DNA of 64,000 nucleotides from Trichostrongylus colubriformis. Its lineage: Eukaryota; Nematoda; Chromadorea; Rhabditida; Trichostrongylidae. The notes below the pieces were generated by a model, which was given only the letters and a program-made list of their open reading frames with translations, was not told where the DNA came from and did not search any database. A program made the position numbers and the translations under genes. Below, in pieces: positions 36,259-45,699 of the stretch (positions within the stretch are counted from its first letter, which is position 1; each line of letters opens with the position of its first letter). The stretch is taken from positions 56,714,591-56,778,590 of the forward strand of contig OZ022258.1 in assembly GCA_963978905.1 (NCBI GenBank), read 5' to 3'.

Positions 36259-39200
36259 TTATCTACACCAGTCTTGTTGCAGATATTCTACCAGTAATTT
36301 TACCCTCTGTCGTTGAGTGTCATCAAGTGAAGTGATCGGTTGTGATTGTATAGCCGCTTCTTCTCGAACTTTCCATGCATCATGATCGTTCACCACCTCA
36401 TGACTCATGCCGCATACTTCAAGGATTGGACGAATCACGGTCAGTGGATCGTTTAGCTAAAAAAAAATCGATTTTTTTATCCAAGGCAAATAGGTGCTGA
36501 TGAAGTAGGGCATTTTGATGCGGGTACCAGACGGGTGTAGCTCTAGGATTGAGCCACCCAAATGAGCCGTTCCATTCACTGCGCTCAGTGGAAAATAACT
36601 CAGTTTGCTTTAAGTTTCTGTCCCTCCTTAATTTAACCGATTTATCCTAAAAAAATTTCGGTCTTCCAGTTCTTTCACCCTCTGGTTTTTTTTTTTGGGG
36701 GGGGGAAGACAATTCGACTACCTAGCGTTTGACGTTTCTAGAGAAAGTTTTTGAATAATTTTGAGCAATTTTTATTACGGTAGCTATCACTTAGAAGCCT
36801 TTAAAATGATGCGGTCATGCCTACGAAAATGTTGTGACTCACCAGATCTTCAACATAAATTGCCTCAAGAGCATAATATTTGAGATTCCTTTGATAGTTG
36901 ATGGTACAGCCCATAATTTGTGCAAGAGCGAATTCGTAGTCCACTTTTGGACCAATCTTTTGCAACATCTCCGATTCGAGTAATCGCCAAGAGGTGAAGA
37001 AGTCACAGAGGCTCGTTGAATACGACAGAAGATGACATGCCTAAATCCCAATCGTTAGGAATGGTCTGGTAAAAATAGAAGAGATGATCCTGCTAAATTT
37101 TTCAATTCCAATCCTGCAACGAATATGAGGGGCTTTATCAAATGGGTGATGCTTAGGAGTAGAAAATTCTTCCAGAAATGTGTATACTTTTGTAAAATGT
37201 GTGTAATCATTTAAAACTTCTTATCAATGGGGAAAATACTCCGAAAGAATGTTCTAGCGTGAAGCGAGACGTGAGAGGAAAACTCTAATTTGTAGTTTTA
37301 GATCCGCACAAAATAAGAGCTAAATGTATACATACATATGCGGAAGTAGCCGAGATCTCAACACGGGCGGGACCTAGCTGAATGATCATAGGATCGAAAA
37401 AGGGAGGAGGACTTTCGTAAAGATAGGAAACTTTCTAAAAATCATCGCTTCATAGAAGAGAGTAGGGAAGGGGTAGGTGGTGAGTGATCTGTAACGATGG
37501 AACAAGACGCCTAATGCATGAACAGCGCTTTTCACCATTCTATTCGGAGAGTACAATAATAAGGATTCTGTGGTGTTATATCTAAAAATAGAAAAAAAGA
37601 ACTTACATTATGAAGAGCTGGCAGGCTCAAGGAAGTGGACGATAATAGTCTAGGAATGGCTGCTGTAGGATCCGTGGAAGTGATGTAGAGATGCTGTATA
37701 GAGGGCATGACGATATGTACATAAGGCACGATTTTTGCACAACATGACCTGAAAACTGTTGGCTGCAAAGAAATTACGGAAGCTGCTAGATGTATTGCCA
37801 TGGTGGTGTAGGAGCGAAGCAATTGAGCCCGGTGAGCCCGGTAGGTACTCAAGAGGCGCAGGCACCACACTCTTAGCCGTAGTTGGTTGTCGTAGAAAAG
37901 CGAAAATAAGTATATCTCCAGAAGCGAACGACATGATGGGAAAAACATAGAAAGCCCTCGAATAGGAGACCTGCCACTTCTTCCCTGCTTTGTAAGAGTT
38001 TGCCATGGTTGTCACTCGAATTGGGTCAGATCGCGACAGCTTGCATGAGCCGTTTCCCTTAGCTCCCTTAGCCCGCTCATTTCATCACCGAAACAGCAGA
38101 GCCCCGGTTACGTGTGCGATCAGCGATCAATTTAAACTTCGTAACCTAGTTTGGCTGCACTAGGCTGCACCGGCTCTTTCCCAAGAAAAACGAGAAGACT
38201 CTTCGGAGCGCTATTCACGATACTCTTCAACAGGACTCTCCGTTTTTCTCATTAGTCCGCGCCCTGCTCGTAAGCCCGTGCGCCACGCGCTGTGCATGGC
38301 CGCTGCACATGACAGACATGCATGGCTCCGACCGATACGCCAGCGATGAGAAGAACTCGAAAACACTTGCAAAATGGGTGAAATGACGCATGGGGGTTCA
38401 TTCCTCAGGTCTTAGCTTTTCTCAATCTTTTCACTTGCAGCCCTACACGGCAGCTCAGTCATTTTCAACATCTCGCACAGTAGTTTTACTACGAACCTTG
38501 CTTTCATGACGACGACTTGGTCCTTGTCGATGAATCGCATTAAAAATCGCAGCGCAGCTAATGTTATCGATCGCATTGTTTCGATTGATACAAGCTGAGC
38601 AAGTACGGCTAAGCTAGTCAGTATGGGCGGTTCTCCAAGCACGAGTAGTCTTGCTTCTGTTGGATCCACTGAGCTCAACAGTCGTGCCAGCATGCTACCA
38701 CCACAGCAGGGTGAGCTATGAAGCATGACAATTCGTCCTATAAATAGAAACCGGAAGTGTGGCTATGGTGAAATTCAGAAAACTTCATTGAGAACTGCTA
38801 CAGACCTTTCGATGAGGGGATTTTTGTTTTTGCTTCTTTTATGAATTCGCCTATATCCATTCGAGCGACTCGATCAGCTGTGCTGTGATATAGGGTCGTC
38901 AGACGCGGGATCTTAGCTATGGATAACGGCATTTCATATGGTATTCGAACGAAGTATACGTATCGTTCAGTTATAGTGTAGACCATCCAACTGAAAATAT
39001 TTTGCAATTCAAAGTAAATTGACGGTCACTTCCAATGATAGCTCACCATGATTCAAGTATTTCTTCGAGGATCCCAAAACCATCGTTAAATATCAAGAAA
39101 TCATGGTCCTGTGCGATATCGGTAGCATCTAACCGGAATCTGAAAATAGAGAAATTTCTTGATTCGAAAAATTGATGTGAATCAGACTTGAGTGCATGTG

Positions 39201-40528
39201 GAAGCGGGTTCATTAGATCTTGAATATAGTGGTTTGAAGATACTGTTGACTGCAATTTTGACCCATTGTGGAAAGTAAAAGTTCGGGTGCTCGGTAGTGC
39301 AATGTTGAAGAATAGAGTGAAATGCGCAGAATCCCGAGAAATATGGCCTTCACCACGATCGTGGCATGGTTTCGTGCTCTATGCAACACTGACGGGGTTG
39401 ATACAGATGGAGAAATCTGTTAACTCAGTTTTATGAGCGTCGTCCCGTCCTACACAGCTACTCGGCCTTCGGAAGTCATCGTTCTAAAGGATGGGATTGC
39501 GATAGAAACTCTAAGGCACAAATTCCGCCATAGATCGTGTCGGACCATTGCAAATACGGAAAAAATGTTTCCCCATTTCCGATTATCTTCATTACCCTGA
39601 ATGGGTCCCAGAAGGCACTAGGCACGATGAGCCGTTCATGCATTCGAGGAGGAGGGGGGAGGGGGGAATATGCATATGGGAAAACCCTAAACTAAGGTAC
39701 GGCGTTTTTGCTGTCTCCACTACAAAAAAGTCCCATTACATTAGAAGGGCCCTAAAGATGTGAGCAATTCCTATTGAGTCGAACAGAAATGGAAACGCCG
39801 ACTGCAGTGCTTTAGTATATGCAGTAGTACGTCTGCGTTTTGGCTTGGAGTTCGCTCTGGAAGTCGTCCAGGGCGACTCGTCCGCCGTCTCAAGCCATCG
39901 GAAGGTCCTTTCTGCATATCTCTGAGGTCTTTTCTTGTTTTTTTTTTTTTTCACACCCATCATTCAGCAACTCCGTTCTTGCTTTTTAAGGGAATACTTA
40001 GAAAGTCTGAAAATTATACTGTCCGCTGCCTTTAAGTCTCCAGGGGGATTCCTCAATGAAATTTTATTGGGTGACGAATCCCTCATTATTCCAAAGAGCG
40101 ATTGATATTTGAACTGGAGGAAACTAGCGTCCATTGAAATAAGTTATTATCACAAGTATGCTGAGTTATGGGTAAAAGCTTCGGTCTTTGTAACAAGTTT
40201 CGCATCGCGGGCTGCAAGTCAGCAGATATCAAAAATCAAAAATAAGCTATTATCTCAACTCGATTATCGATCGATAACTACCTGTATAGCTACATTTCCA
40301 AGCAGATGATTTTTACACCTGTGCGCAATTTTTCAAACTTACATGTTCCTTCACATACCGTGTAAGAATATTGAAAAATTCCACATTCCCAGTTTTTTCT
40401 TGCTGTACGAGTTTCCGTACCAATATATACAAATCTGACTCAATAAGTATAATAGTGCGAATTATACGGTATAGGGCATAGAGTAACAGTTGTAGAGGTA
40501 CTAATAGGTACGGATCAATTACCGACAT
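36259..40528 (-). CDS. Membrane-anchored sulfotransferase-like protein (seven exons)
   Basis: Minus-strand exons: 40528-40343, 39249-39047, 38990-38806, 38737-38435 (3' end uncertain), ~37915-37607 (5' end uncertain), 37040-36843 and 36456-36259 (TAA). Donors GTAAGT, GTGAGC, GTCTGT, GTAAGT and GTGAGT and TTTCAG/TTTAG acceptors fit, with phases kept. About 525 residues. The N-terminal exon carries a hydrophobic helix (YLLVPLQLLLYALYRIIRTIILI region), suggesting a type II anchor. Exon 4 starts with RIVMLHSSPCCGGSMLARLL, like the 5'-PAPS-binding P-loop of sulfotransferases (usual hSxPRSGST..L), though the usual basic residue is replaced by Cys. Then GEPPILTSL. The last two exons read EAIYVEDLLNDPLTVIRPIL, like the conserved C-terminal YEDL..dP of sulfotransferases. 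I infer a Golgi sulfotransferase-fold enzyme; the substrate is unknown, and the P-loop change may mean altered or lost catalysis. TTCTTTTCAG directly before the first ATG could be a trans-splice acceptor. Confidence 0.65.
39275..39545 (+). repeat. Family-C interspersed repeat, copy in intron 1 of the sulfotransferase-like gene
   Basis: GGTGCTCGGTAGTGCAATGT, ATCCCGAGAAATATGG, ACAGCTACTCGGCC and CAAATTCCGCCATAGATC follow the family order. The G+C-rich centre is partly replaced. Confidence 0.5.
40140..40240. repeat. Rearranged SINE-A fragment
   Basis: The first part (GCTGAGTTATGGGTAAAAGC TTC) is the reverse complement of the SINE-A body at 34811-34832, but the following GTTTCGCATCGCGGGCTGCA is in forward orientation. 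The two halves are therefore inverted relative to each other. Confidence 0.6.
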
Positions 40529-40540
40529 CTGAAAAGAAGA
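40529..40540 (-). promoter_or_regulatory. Candidate spliced-leader acceptor at the sulfotransferase-like start codon
   Basis: TCTTCTTTTCAG immediately precedes ATG at 40528. In nematodes such a site next to the start codon is typical of SL trans-splicing. It could instead be an ordinary intron acceptor with more exons upstream. Confidence 0.4.
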
Positions 40541-40804
40541 GAAATCATTCCAAGGACATCTATTGGTTTAAACCCATACTTCCGGGCTTCGACACGCACG
40601 CTTAATCATTGTCTATTTTAGTTTTGAGGTGATCTGGGCGGCAATAGTGTGGGATGTGAAAAGACAACTACAAGTATAAGATCATGATGGAATCGTTCAC
40701 GGATATGGTTTTAATTCTTCTTAAAATCACTACAGTAGGTACTCTGCTCGAATAGAAATCTAAAAAGAGCCCTAAAAAAGACATATGAAGGTGTGAATTT
40801 GGCA

Positions 40805-41150
40805 GGCTATAGAATATAAAGTAGAGGTGCTCGGCAGTGTGACAGTTGAGTAAGAGCGAAATAATACGGAAAAAACCGAGAAAAAGTAGCCCGAAAACCT
40901 CCTTCTCCCTTGCGCCCCTCCGCGTCACTATCCGGGGGTAGATTGCAGACGGGTGAAGAGGCTAAATCAGCCGGCCGCAAACGTCCTGCCCTCGCTCGCC
41001 GGGAAGGCGCCCTTCTGATGATTGCAAAACGACAAGCCGTGCTGCTAAATCGTGATAAGACCCCAAGACGCGCTTTTTCAATGCGAGTTTCACTGCACAT
41101 CATCCCTTTTAAAAAGGAAGGTTTGTTTTCAGGGAACACGTAATCCCAGC
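40805..41150 (+). repeat. Family-C interspersed repeat, copy 4
   Basis: GGTGCTCGGCAGTGTGACAG, CGTCACTATCCGGGGGTAGA, TGCAGACGGGTGAAGAGGCT, ATCGTGATAAGACCCCAAG and GCGCTTTTTCAATGCGAGTT. It is most similar to the copies at 55175-55505 and 48770-49065. Confidence 0.6.
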
Positions 41151-41549
41151 TCTTACTTTCCCTTTACCCTTTCTGGTGCCTTTTACTCATTCAAAAGCGG
41201 TGGGGAGGAGCGCAGCGCAGTCCAGTTTCGCGCCCATTGTTGATTTGGTTCCCTCCAGGGTGCTCCCATGAGTGGAGGGAAATAGCTGCTTTGGTACGAC
41301 GACGACGACTCCTCCCCCCCTTCTCCTGTTGGTTAAATATGACTGTCCTGTTGAGGAATCCTCGACTCCCGGTGTACCCTGCTTCCCACTCTACCACGTG
41401 ACCGTCGCTCCCTTGCTCTACAGCTCCCGCAGCCCAACCTCTGATACTTACCTCGCCTTCGTGTACGGTACCTTGTTGAGATTTATTTCGGCCGTGTTTC
41501 CATTTATTCGAGGAAATCTTGCATATAGCCCGTAGTAAGCAAGATCAAC
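41151..41549. other. Intergenic between family-C repeat and Penelope-like element
   Basis: ORFs in both directions (41272-41535 plus, 41191-41397 minus) have no supporting signals. Confidence 0.3.
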
Positions 41550-41607
41550 ATAACTGAATGATATCGCAATATTGATGGTTCCCTGAGCTTCATTGTTTAA
41601 CTAGTGA

Positions 41608-42140
41608 ATCTTGTTTATGTAGAGATGAAGGCTCGATTTTCTATTATCCTTATTGATGACGTTTCGGGCATAAGCCCTTCTTCAGATCACCTGAAAACTA
41701 CTACTAACAACACCACAACATGAGTGCAATGATACTAAACAAACAAAAACTACCAACCAAGTCCTATAGCGCGACAATATGCCGCTGCTGTGAGGACGGG
41801 AAGGAAGGGCGGAAGGACAGTTCCTAGGGATGTCGAACAGAAATGACGGAGAGGATAGCATATCCTTTATAAGGGCAAAGATAGTGACAGTTCTTCATTT
41901 TGTCGTAAAAGTCACCATTCCCCACATATCACACTGTTTACATTGCTATCAACCTCATCGCCATCTTCATTTTCTCCCTACTGTTGATTGGTGGTTTACA
42001 TTGTTTGATTTCCATTGCTTCCCTTATCTTCCTTTCGACCGGGTCTATTAGGTTCCTCTGAACAATGGTGACTCGTAGCTGCGGCGATACTTCTTGGGCG
42101 TGCTTGAGTGTGCGGTGTTTTGAGAATGGATTCTCTGGTT
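41608..42140 (-). repeat. Left inverted arm of the Penelope-like element
   Basis: Reverse complement of 43284-43814, including the GIY-YIG C-terminal codons, the 3' UTR and the ribozyme-like motif. Near-identity with the right arm implies either formation during insertion or later homogenisation. Confidence 0.85.
41654..41689 (-). ncRNA. Hammerhead-ribozyme-like motif, left arm
   Basis: Minus-strand copy of the motif at 43733-43768, identical in core: CTGAAGA, stem GGGC/GCCC, GAAAC, GTC. Confidence 0.55.
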
Positions 42141-42162
42141 CCTCCAGCGGATTCTCTGCCCA

Positions 42163-43484
42163 CTCCTTTCATATGTTCCGCACCATCTGAAGAAAGTGAA
42201 CTAATTCCTTGAGCAAATGAGACAGTGCAATTTCAACGGTAAACCTCGTCTACAATATCAAAGCTTTGACGTTGTGGCACTGTATACGAATGTTGACACC
42301 CAAAGAGCTGTAGAGCTTGTGTACACCTTCTACATCTGCACTGTCACCACCTCCAGCTTTTTGGTCTATGTGTCGAAGAGATTGAAGAGCTCCTGCGAAA
42401 CGTAGTGGACGTGAACATATTCCGTTTTCGAAATTGGTACTACAAGCAGTCCAGAGGATTGGCTATGGGAAGTAGATTGGCGCCGTTACTGGCGATAATT
42501 TTTATGGATAGCATTGAGCGGTCAGCTTTGTCGACGGGAGTGCTGTATTTTGGTCGATATATCGATGACATATTCATTGTCGCAAGATCACGAACAGCAC
42601 TGCGGAATACATTTGGGAAACTCAATTCACGGCGCGAGTCCATAAAGTTAACGGCTGAGGAGCCATCAAAAGATAGTTATTTACCTTTCCTGAACACGAA
42701 GATCAAGATTTCCGATGGTCACGTCAACAGCATGTGGTACAGGAAACCGGCATCTCACAACATAATTATTCACGCACAAAGTTGCCATCCTCACTACATG
42801 AAGGCGAACGTCATTCGCCACATGATCACTGCATCATGCGAGCTGACCACCGTGAACTCCGACGTAGTGGAGACAGAAGTGAGCGAAATATTGCGGCGAA
42901 ATGGGTATAGGCGACAACAAGATCGTGGCTGGATACCATGGCGATCACCGTGTGGTTCTCCTCTGGTAATGCCTTTCATCACTGACCCCTTTGCGTTCGA
43001 TGTTAATCGTGTTGTGAAGCGGTCGGGACTTCCGATAAAATTGGTGTTCCGGCCACTTCCTACATTGCGGCGCATATCGACATTATCACGACCTTACGAG
43101 AATCAGTGTGGAAGATCGAACTGCACGATCTGTACGACTGACCACGAGGTGTGTCAGCTGAAGTGTGTTGTATATAAAGTAGAATGCCTCTCTTGTCATG
43201 ATTTCTATATAGGAGAGACAGGAAGACCTCTCTATAAAAGAATGGAAGAACATATAAGAGCCCTGCGTAGCCCTCAAAGCTATCCAGAGAATCCATTCTC
43301 AAAACACCGCACACTCAAGCACGCCCAAGAAGTATCGCCGCAGCTACGAGTCACCATTGTTCAGAGTAACCTAATAGACCCGGTCGAAAGGAAGATAAGG
43401 GAAGCAATGGAAATCAAACAATGTAAACCACCAATCAACAGTAGGGAGAAAATGAAGATGGCGATGAGGTTGATAGCAATGTAA
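42163..43484 (+). pseudogene. Penelope-like reverse transcriptase/GIY-YIG endonuclease, truncated and frameshifted
   Basis: The first open part (to 42405) carries RT motif A, SFDVVALYTNV. One frame change occurs at about 42310-42325; the matching frame then runs into the 359-codon ORF at 42405-43484 (TAA). That ORF has SRGLAMGSRLAPLLA (RT motif B), FGRYIDDIFIV (motif C with catalytic YIDD), SYLPFLNTKI (motif D), and LVFRPLPTLR. A cysteine pair region (CGRSNCTIC...CQLKCVVYKVEC) leads into the GIY-YIG nuclease: VVYKVECLSC then FYIGETGRPLYKRMEEH, ending KQCKPPINSREKM. RT fingers and everything N-terminal of motif A are missing. PLE RTs are telomerase-like and use the GIY-YIG domain to cut the target. 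This copy cannot encode a full protein. Confidence 0.9.
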
Positions 43485-43732
43485 ACAGTGTGATATGTGG
43501 GGAATGGTGACTTTTACGACAAAATGAAGAACTGTCACTATCTTTGCCCTTATAAAGGATATGCTATCCTCTCCGTCATTTCTGTTCGACATCCCTAGGA
43601 ACTGTCCTTCCGCCCTTCCTTCCCGTCCTCACAGCAGCGGCATATTGTCGCGCTATAGGACTTGGTTGGTAGTTTTTGTTTGTTTAGTATCATTGCACTC
43701 ATGTTGTGGTGTTGTTAGTAGTAGTTTTCAGG

Positions 43733-43768
43733 TGATCTGAAGAAGGGCTTATGCCCGAAACGTCATCA
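43733..43768 (+). ncRNA. Hammerhead-ribozyme-like motif, right arm
   Basis: Order of parts: stem I strand TGAT (43733-43736), core CTGAAGA (43737-43743), one extra A, stem II GGGC-TTAT-GCCC (43745-43756), GAA, minimal stem III A-C/G-T, cleavage-site GTC ending 43764, stem I strand ATCA (43765-43768). This is the type I minimal hammerhead seen in Penelope-like elements, where the self-complementary ACGT stem III is thought to work in dimers. The unpaired A after CTGAAGA departs from the consensus, so activity is uncertain. Confidence 0.6.
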
Positions 43769-43833
43769 ATAAAGATAATAGAAAATCGAGCCTTCATCTC
43801 TACATAAACAAGATAACTGAATGAGTAACAAAA

Positions 43834-44894
43834 CTAATTTTCGCGGACGATACCATCAACAGCAAACATAGAACCGCGCTTCATCACTGCTCCACGGATA
43901 TAGTACTGGCTAGCATAGGTAAAATAATTCGTTCATATGTCAGAATAAATATGAGAATGAGTGGTAAGATTACTAGTAATAAAAAAGTTCAATAGGAATA
44001 ACTCATTACGTTGTAAAAAAAAGAAGAGTGATTTAAAGGCACAGCGGCCATCGGACGACTAGAGCTGCTTGTAGAGCCCTTCTGTGTGATACTCAAGGCA
44101 GGCTATTTTCATGTTCGTGGATGAAAAATGTACTTTTTGAAAAAAGCTGAGTTTCGGCGGCTGTGCTGAACATCACAAAGTGGAGCAGTGGTTGAAATGG
44201 GTGGCGGTGACGAAGAGCGTGCGATGAAGCAGATGTTCGTGGTTAGTAGTGCAAGCATTTTATAGTTGCTATGTGCACTTCACAGTCATGATGAAACGAA
44301 GTTATGACAGATATTAGCCTCAGATACATGGACGTGCAAAATTTTTTTCTCAAGTTTTATATAATTCTTTTTCACGGTAGGCTCGCTCGAAGCTTACGCA
44401 TTGCATCCACCAACTCTACAAGCCCCTGCATGGGGTCGTTGTGCATATTTTCAGTCAGGCCACCGTTTGAACCTACGAAAACAAGCAAAAAGTTAGAAAC
44501 AGCAAAAATAATTCGAAAAAAAGTTTAATGAACTTCAAATGTGTGTAAACTCTGTGACAATAAATCTGCTCGCTCTGAAATGGTTTTCGTTTGAATGGAA
44601 AATCTTCAGGAAAACAGAAATATCCTTGCAACATATTGCCCGTTTGCGTACGAGTCCAACCACCTTTACTTTGAATAGAAATTAGGGCACATCCCAGAAA
44701 ATGAGCGCGCTTTGCTCACTGAGATGCACTTTCAATGACAGGCTTTCAATCATTATTTTGCCAAATACAGAAATTGTAGAACTTACGTCTGATGTTTCCC
44801 AACAAGCAACCTGTTCAGGTTTGGTAGGAGGGCTCATGGACCTGCATGGACGGTACTCATAATTGCAATGGGAAAGATTATGCGAAGAGGACAC
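43834..44894 (-). CDS. Unidentified spliced gene, 3' end (candidate exons)
   Basis: Best-supported minus-strand exons: 44472-44376 (acceptor TTTTCGTAG, donor GTGAAA) and terminal 43909-43834 (acceptor CTATGCTAG, TAG stop). The join keeps frame and gives ...MQGLVELVDAMRKLRASL, then PQYYIRGAVMKRGS and VDGIVREN at the C terminus. Less sure are a 22-24-nt exon at about 44572-44551 (RADLLSQ, after TTTCAG) and 44894-44787 (SSSHNLSHCNYEYRPC...ACWETSD, strong GTAAGT donor, weak acceptor). Further 5' exons must lie upstream and were not found. The segment around MQGLVELVDAMRKL looks helical and amphipathic. No family recognised. The stop codon is only about 20 bp from the end of the Penelope-like element, so that insertion forms or borders its 3' UTR. 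Confidence 0.45.
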
Positions 44895-45066
44895 CTGTTC
44901 TCACCATGCGACCGAATGCGATAGGTGAGTGTTAAGTTCTTATTCTAATTTTAAGAATCGTTCTTCGCCTACCTTCAAGGAAAGTAACTGTCAAGGGGTT
45001 ATGGGTTTCTGTAAGACTTGCTCATTGGATTGGGCCCATGGGCAAGTGTCGAAATAGCATCGTAAT

Positions 45067-45120
45067 TTAACGGCACACCTTGCGATTATCAGATATGTAA
45101 ATCGATTTACCTCCTCGGCG
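45067..45120 (+). repeat. Single end of the TTAA-flanked MITE family
   Basis: TTAA followed by CGGCACACCTTGCGATTATC, close to the left end at 13239-13262. No matching right end was found; the downstream 45140-45400 is G+C-rich and may be internal sequence. Confidence 0.5.
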
Positions 45121-45427
45121 TATCACGTTTTCGGGTTATTATCCATGTTGCATCCATTTGACGCCGCCACGATGCACCATCACAGCGCTACATCCTCTCA
45201 ACTCACGCTAGCCACGCCCACCTCAGTTTCCTGTTGATCAGCTAGGCTAAAAAGTGTACTTAGCGTGGGTAAAAGCGAGTGTTGCGCCGTGGTGGCGGCT
45301 CGCGGCAGCGCAAGAAAAGAGCCGACTGGGTGGTTGCCGAAGGATTTGATGCTCCAAAACTAAATCGACTAATCATCGCGATGTGTGCCCGCCGAATTTT
45401 ATGTTGAAAATGCTTCGGACCGAGGTG

Positions 45428-45690
45428 CAATGACAGAGGGGACGGGCCTCGCACTCTAGTGGTATGAGGTTCAAATCACGTATCACTATCCACCCAAGCC
45501 GACCAAACCTGCCATCCCTCCGGAGTCGAATTGGTACCAGACTTTGGTACCAGACTCAAGTGGAAGGATGAAAGCAGTGAATTGTACATCGGATGACGCC
45601 CGCACATCAGGGTATAGGTTAAGTCGCATTTACTGTCTTCACGATAACGGACCTAGTGCGCGACGCATTCCAGCAAAGGACTGATCGACA
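45428..45690 (+). repeat. SINE-B (tRNA-derived) copy
   Basis: GGACGGGCCTCGCACTCTAG-type A-box region, B-box-like GAGGTTCAAATCAC, then GTCGAATTGGTACCAGACTT, GATGAAAGCAGTGAATTG and a tail with GTGCGCGACGCATTCCAGCA. Confidence 0.6.
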
Positions 45691-45699
45691 TTGATAACT

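Larger units (their letters stand above)
41562..43812 (+). mobile_element. Penelope-like retroelement, 5'-truncated, with inverted terminal arms
   Basis: Flanked by the 12-bp direct repeat ATAACTGAATGA (41550-41561 and 43813-43824), a plausible target-site duplication. The 3' ~530 bp (43284-43812) is present again as a near-identical reverse complement at 41608-42140, so the element is an inverted-repeat dumbbell around a truncated reverse-transcriptase ORF. Inverted or tandem long repeats at the 5' end, 5' truncation and short variable duplications are known traits of Penelope-like elements. A 46-bp segment between the left duplication and the left arm is of unknown origin. Confidence 0.88.

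Noticed and set aside
41830..42051. 73-codon ORF identical to one at 43371-43592 (minus)
   Set aside because: Antisense of the GIY-YIG coding end in the inverted arms of the Penelope element.
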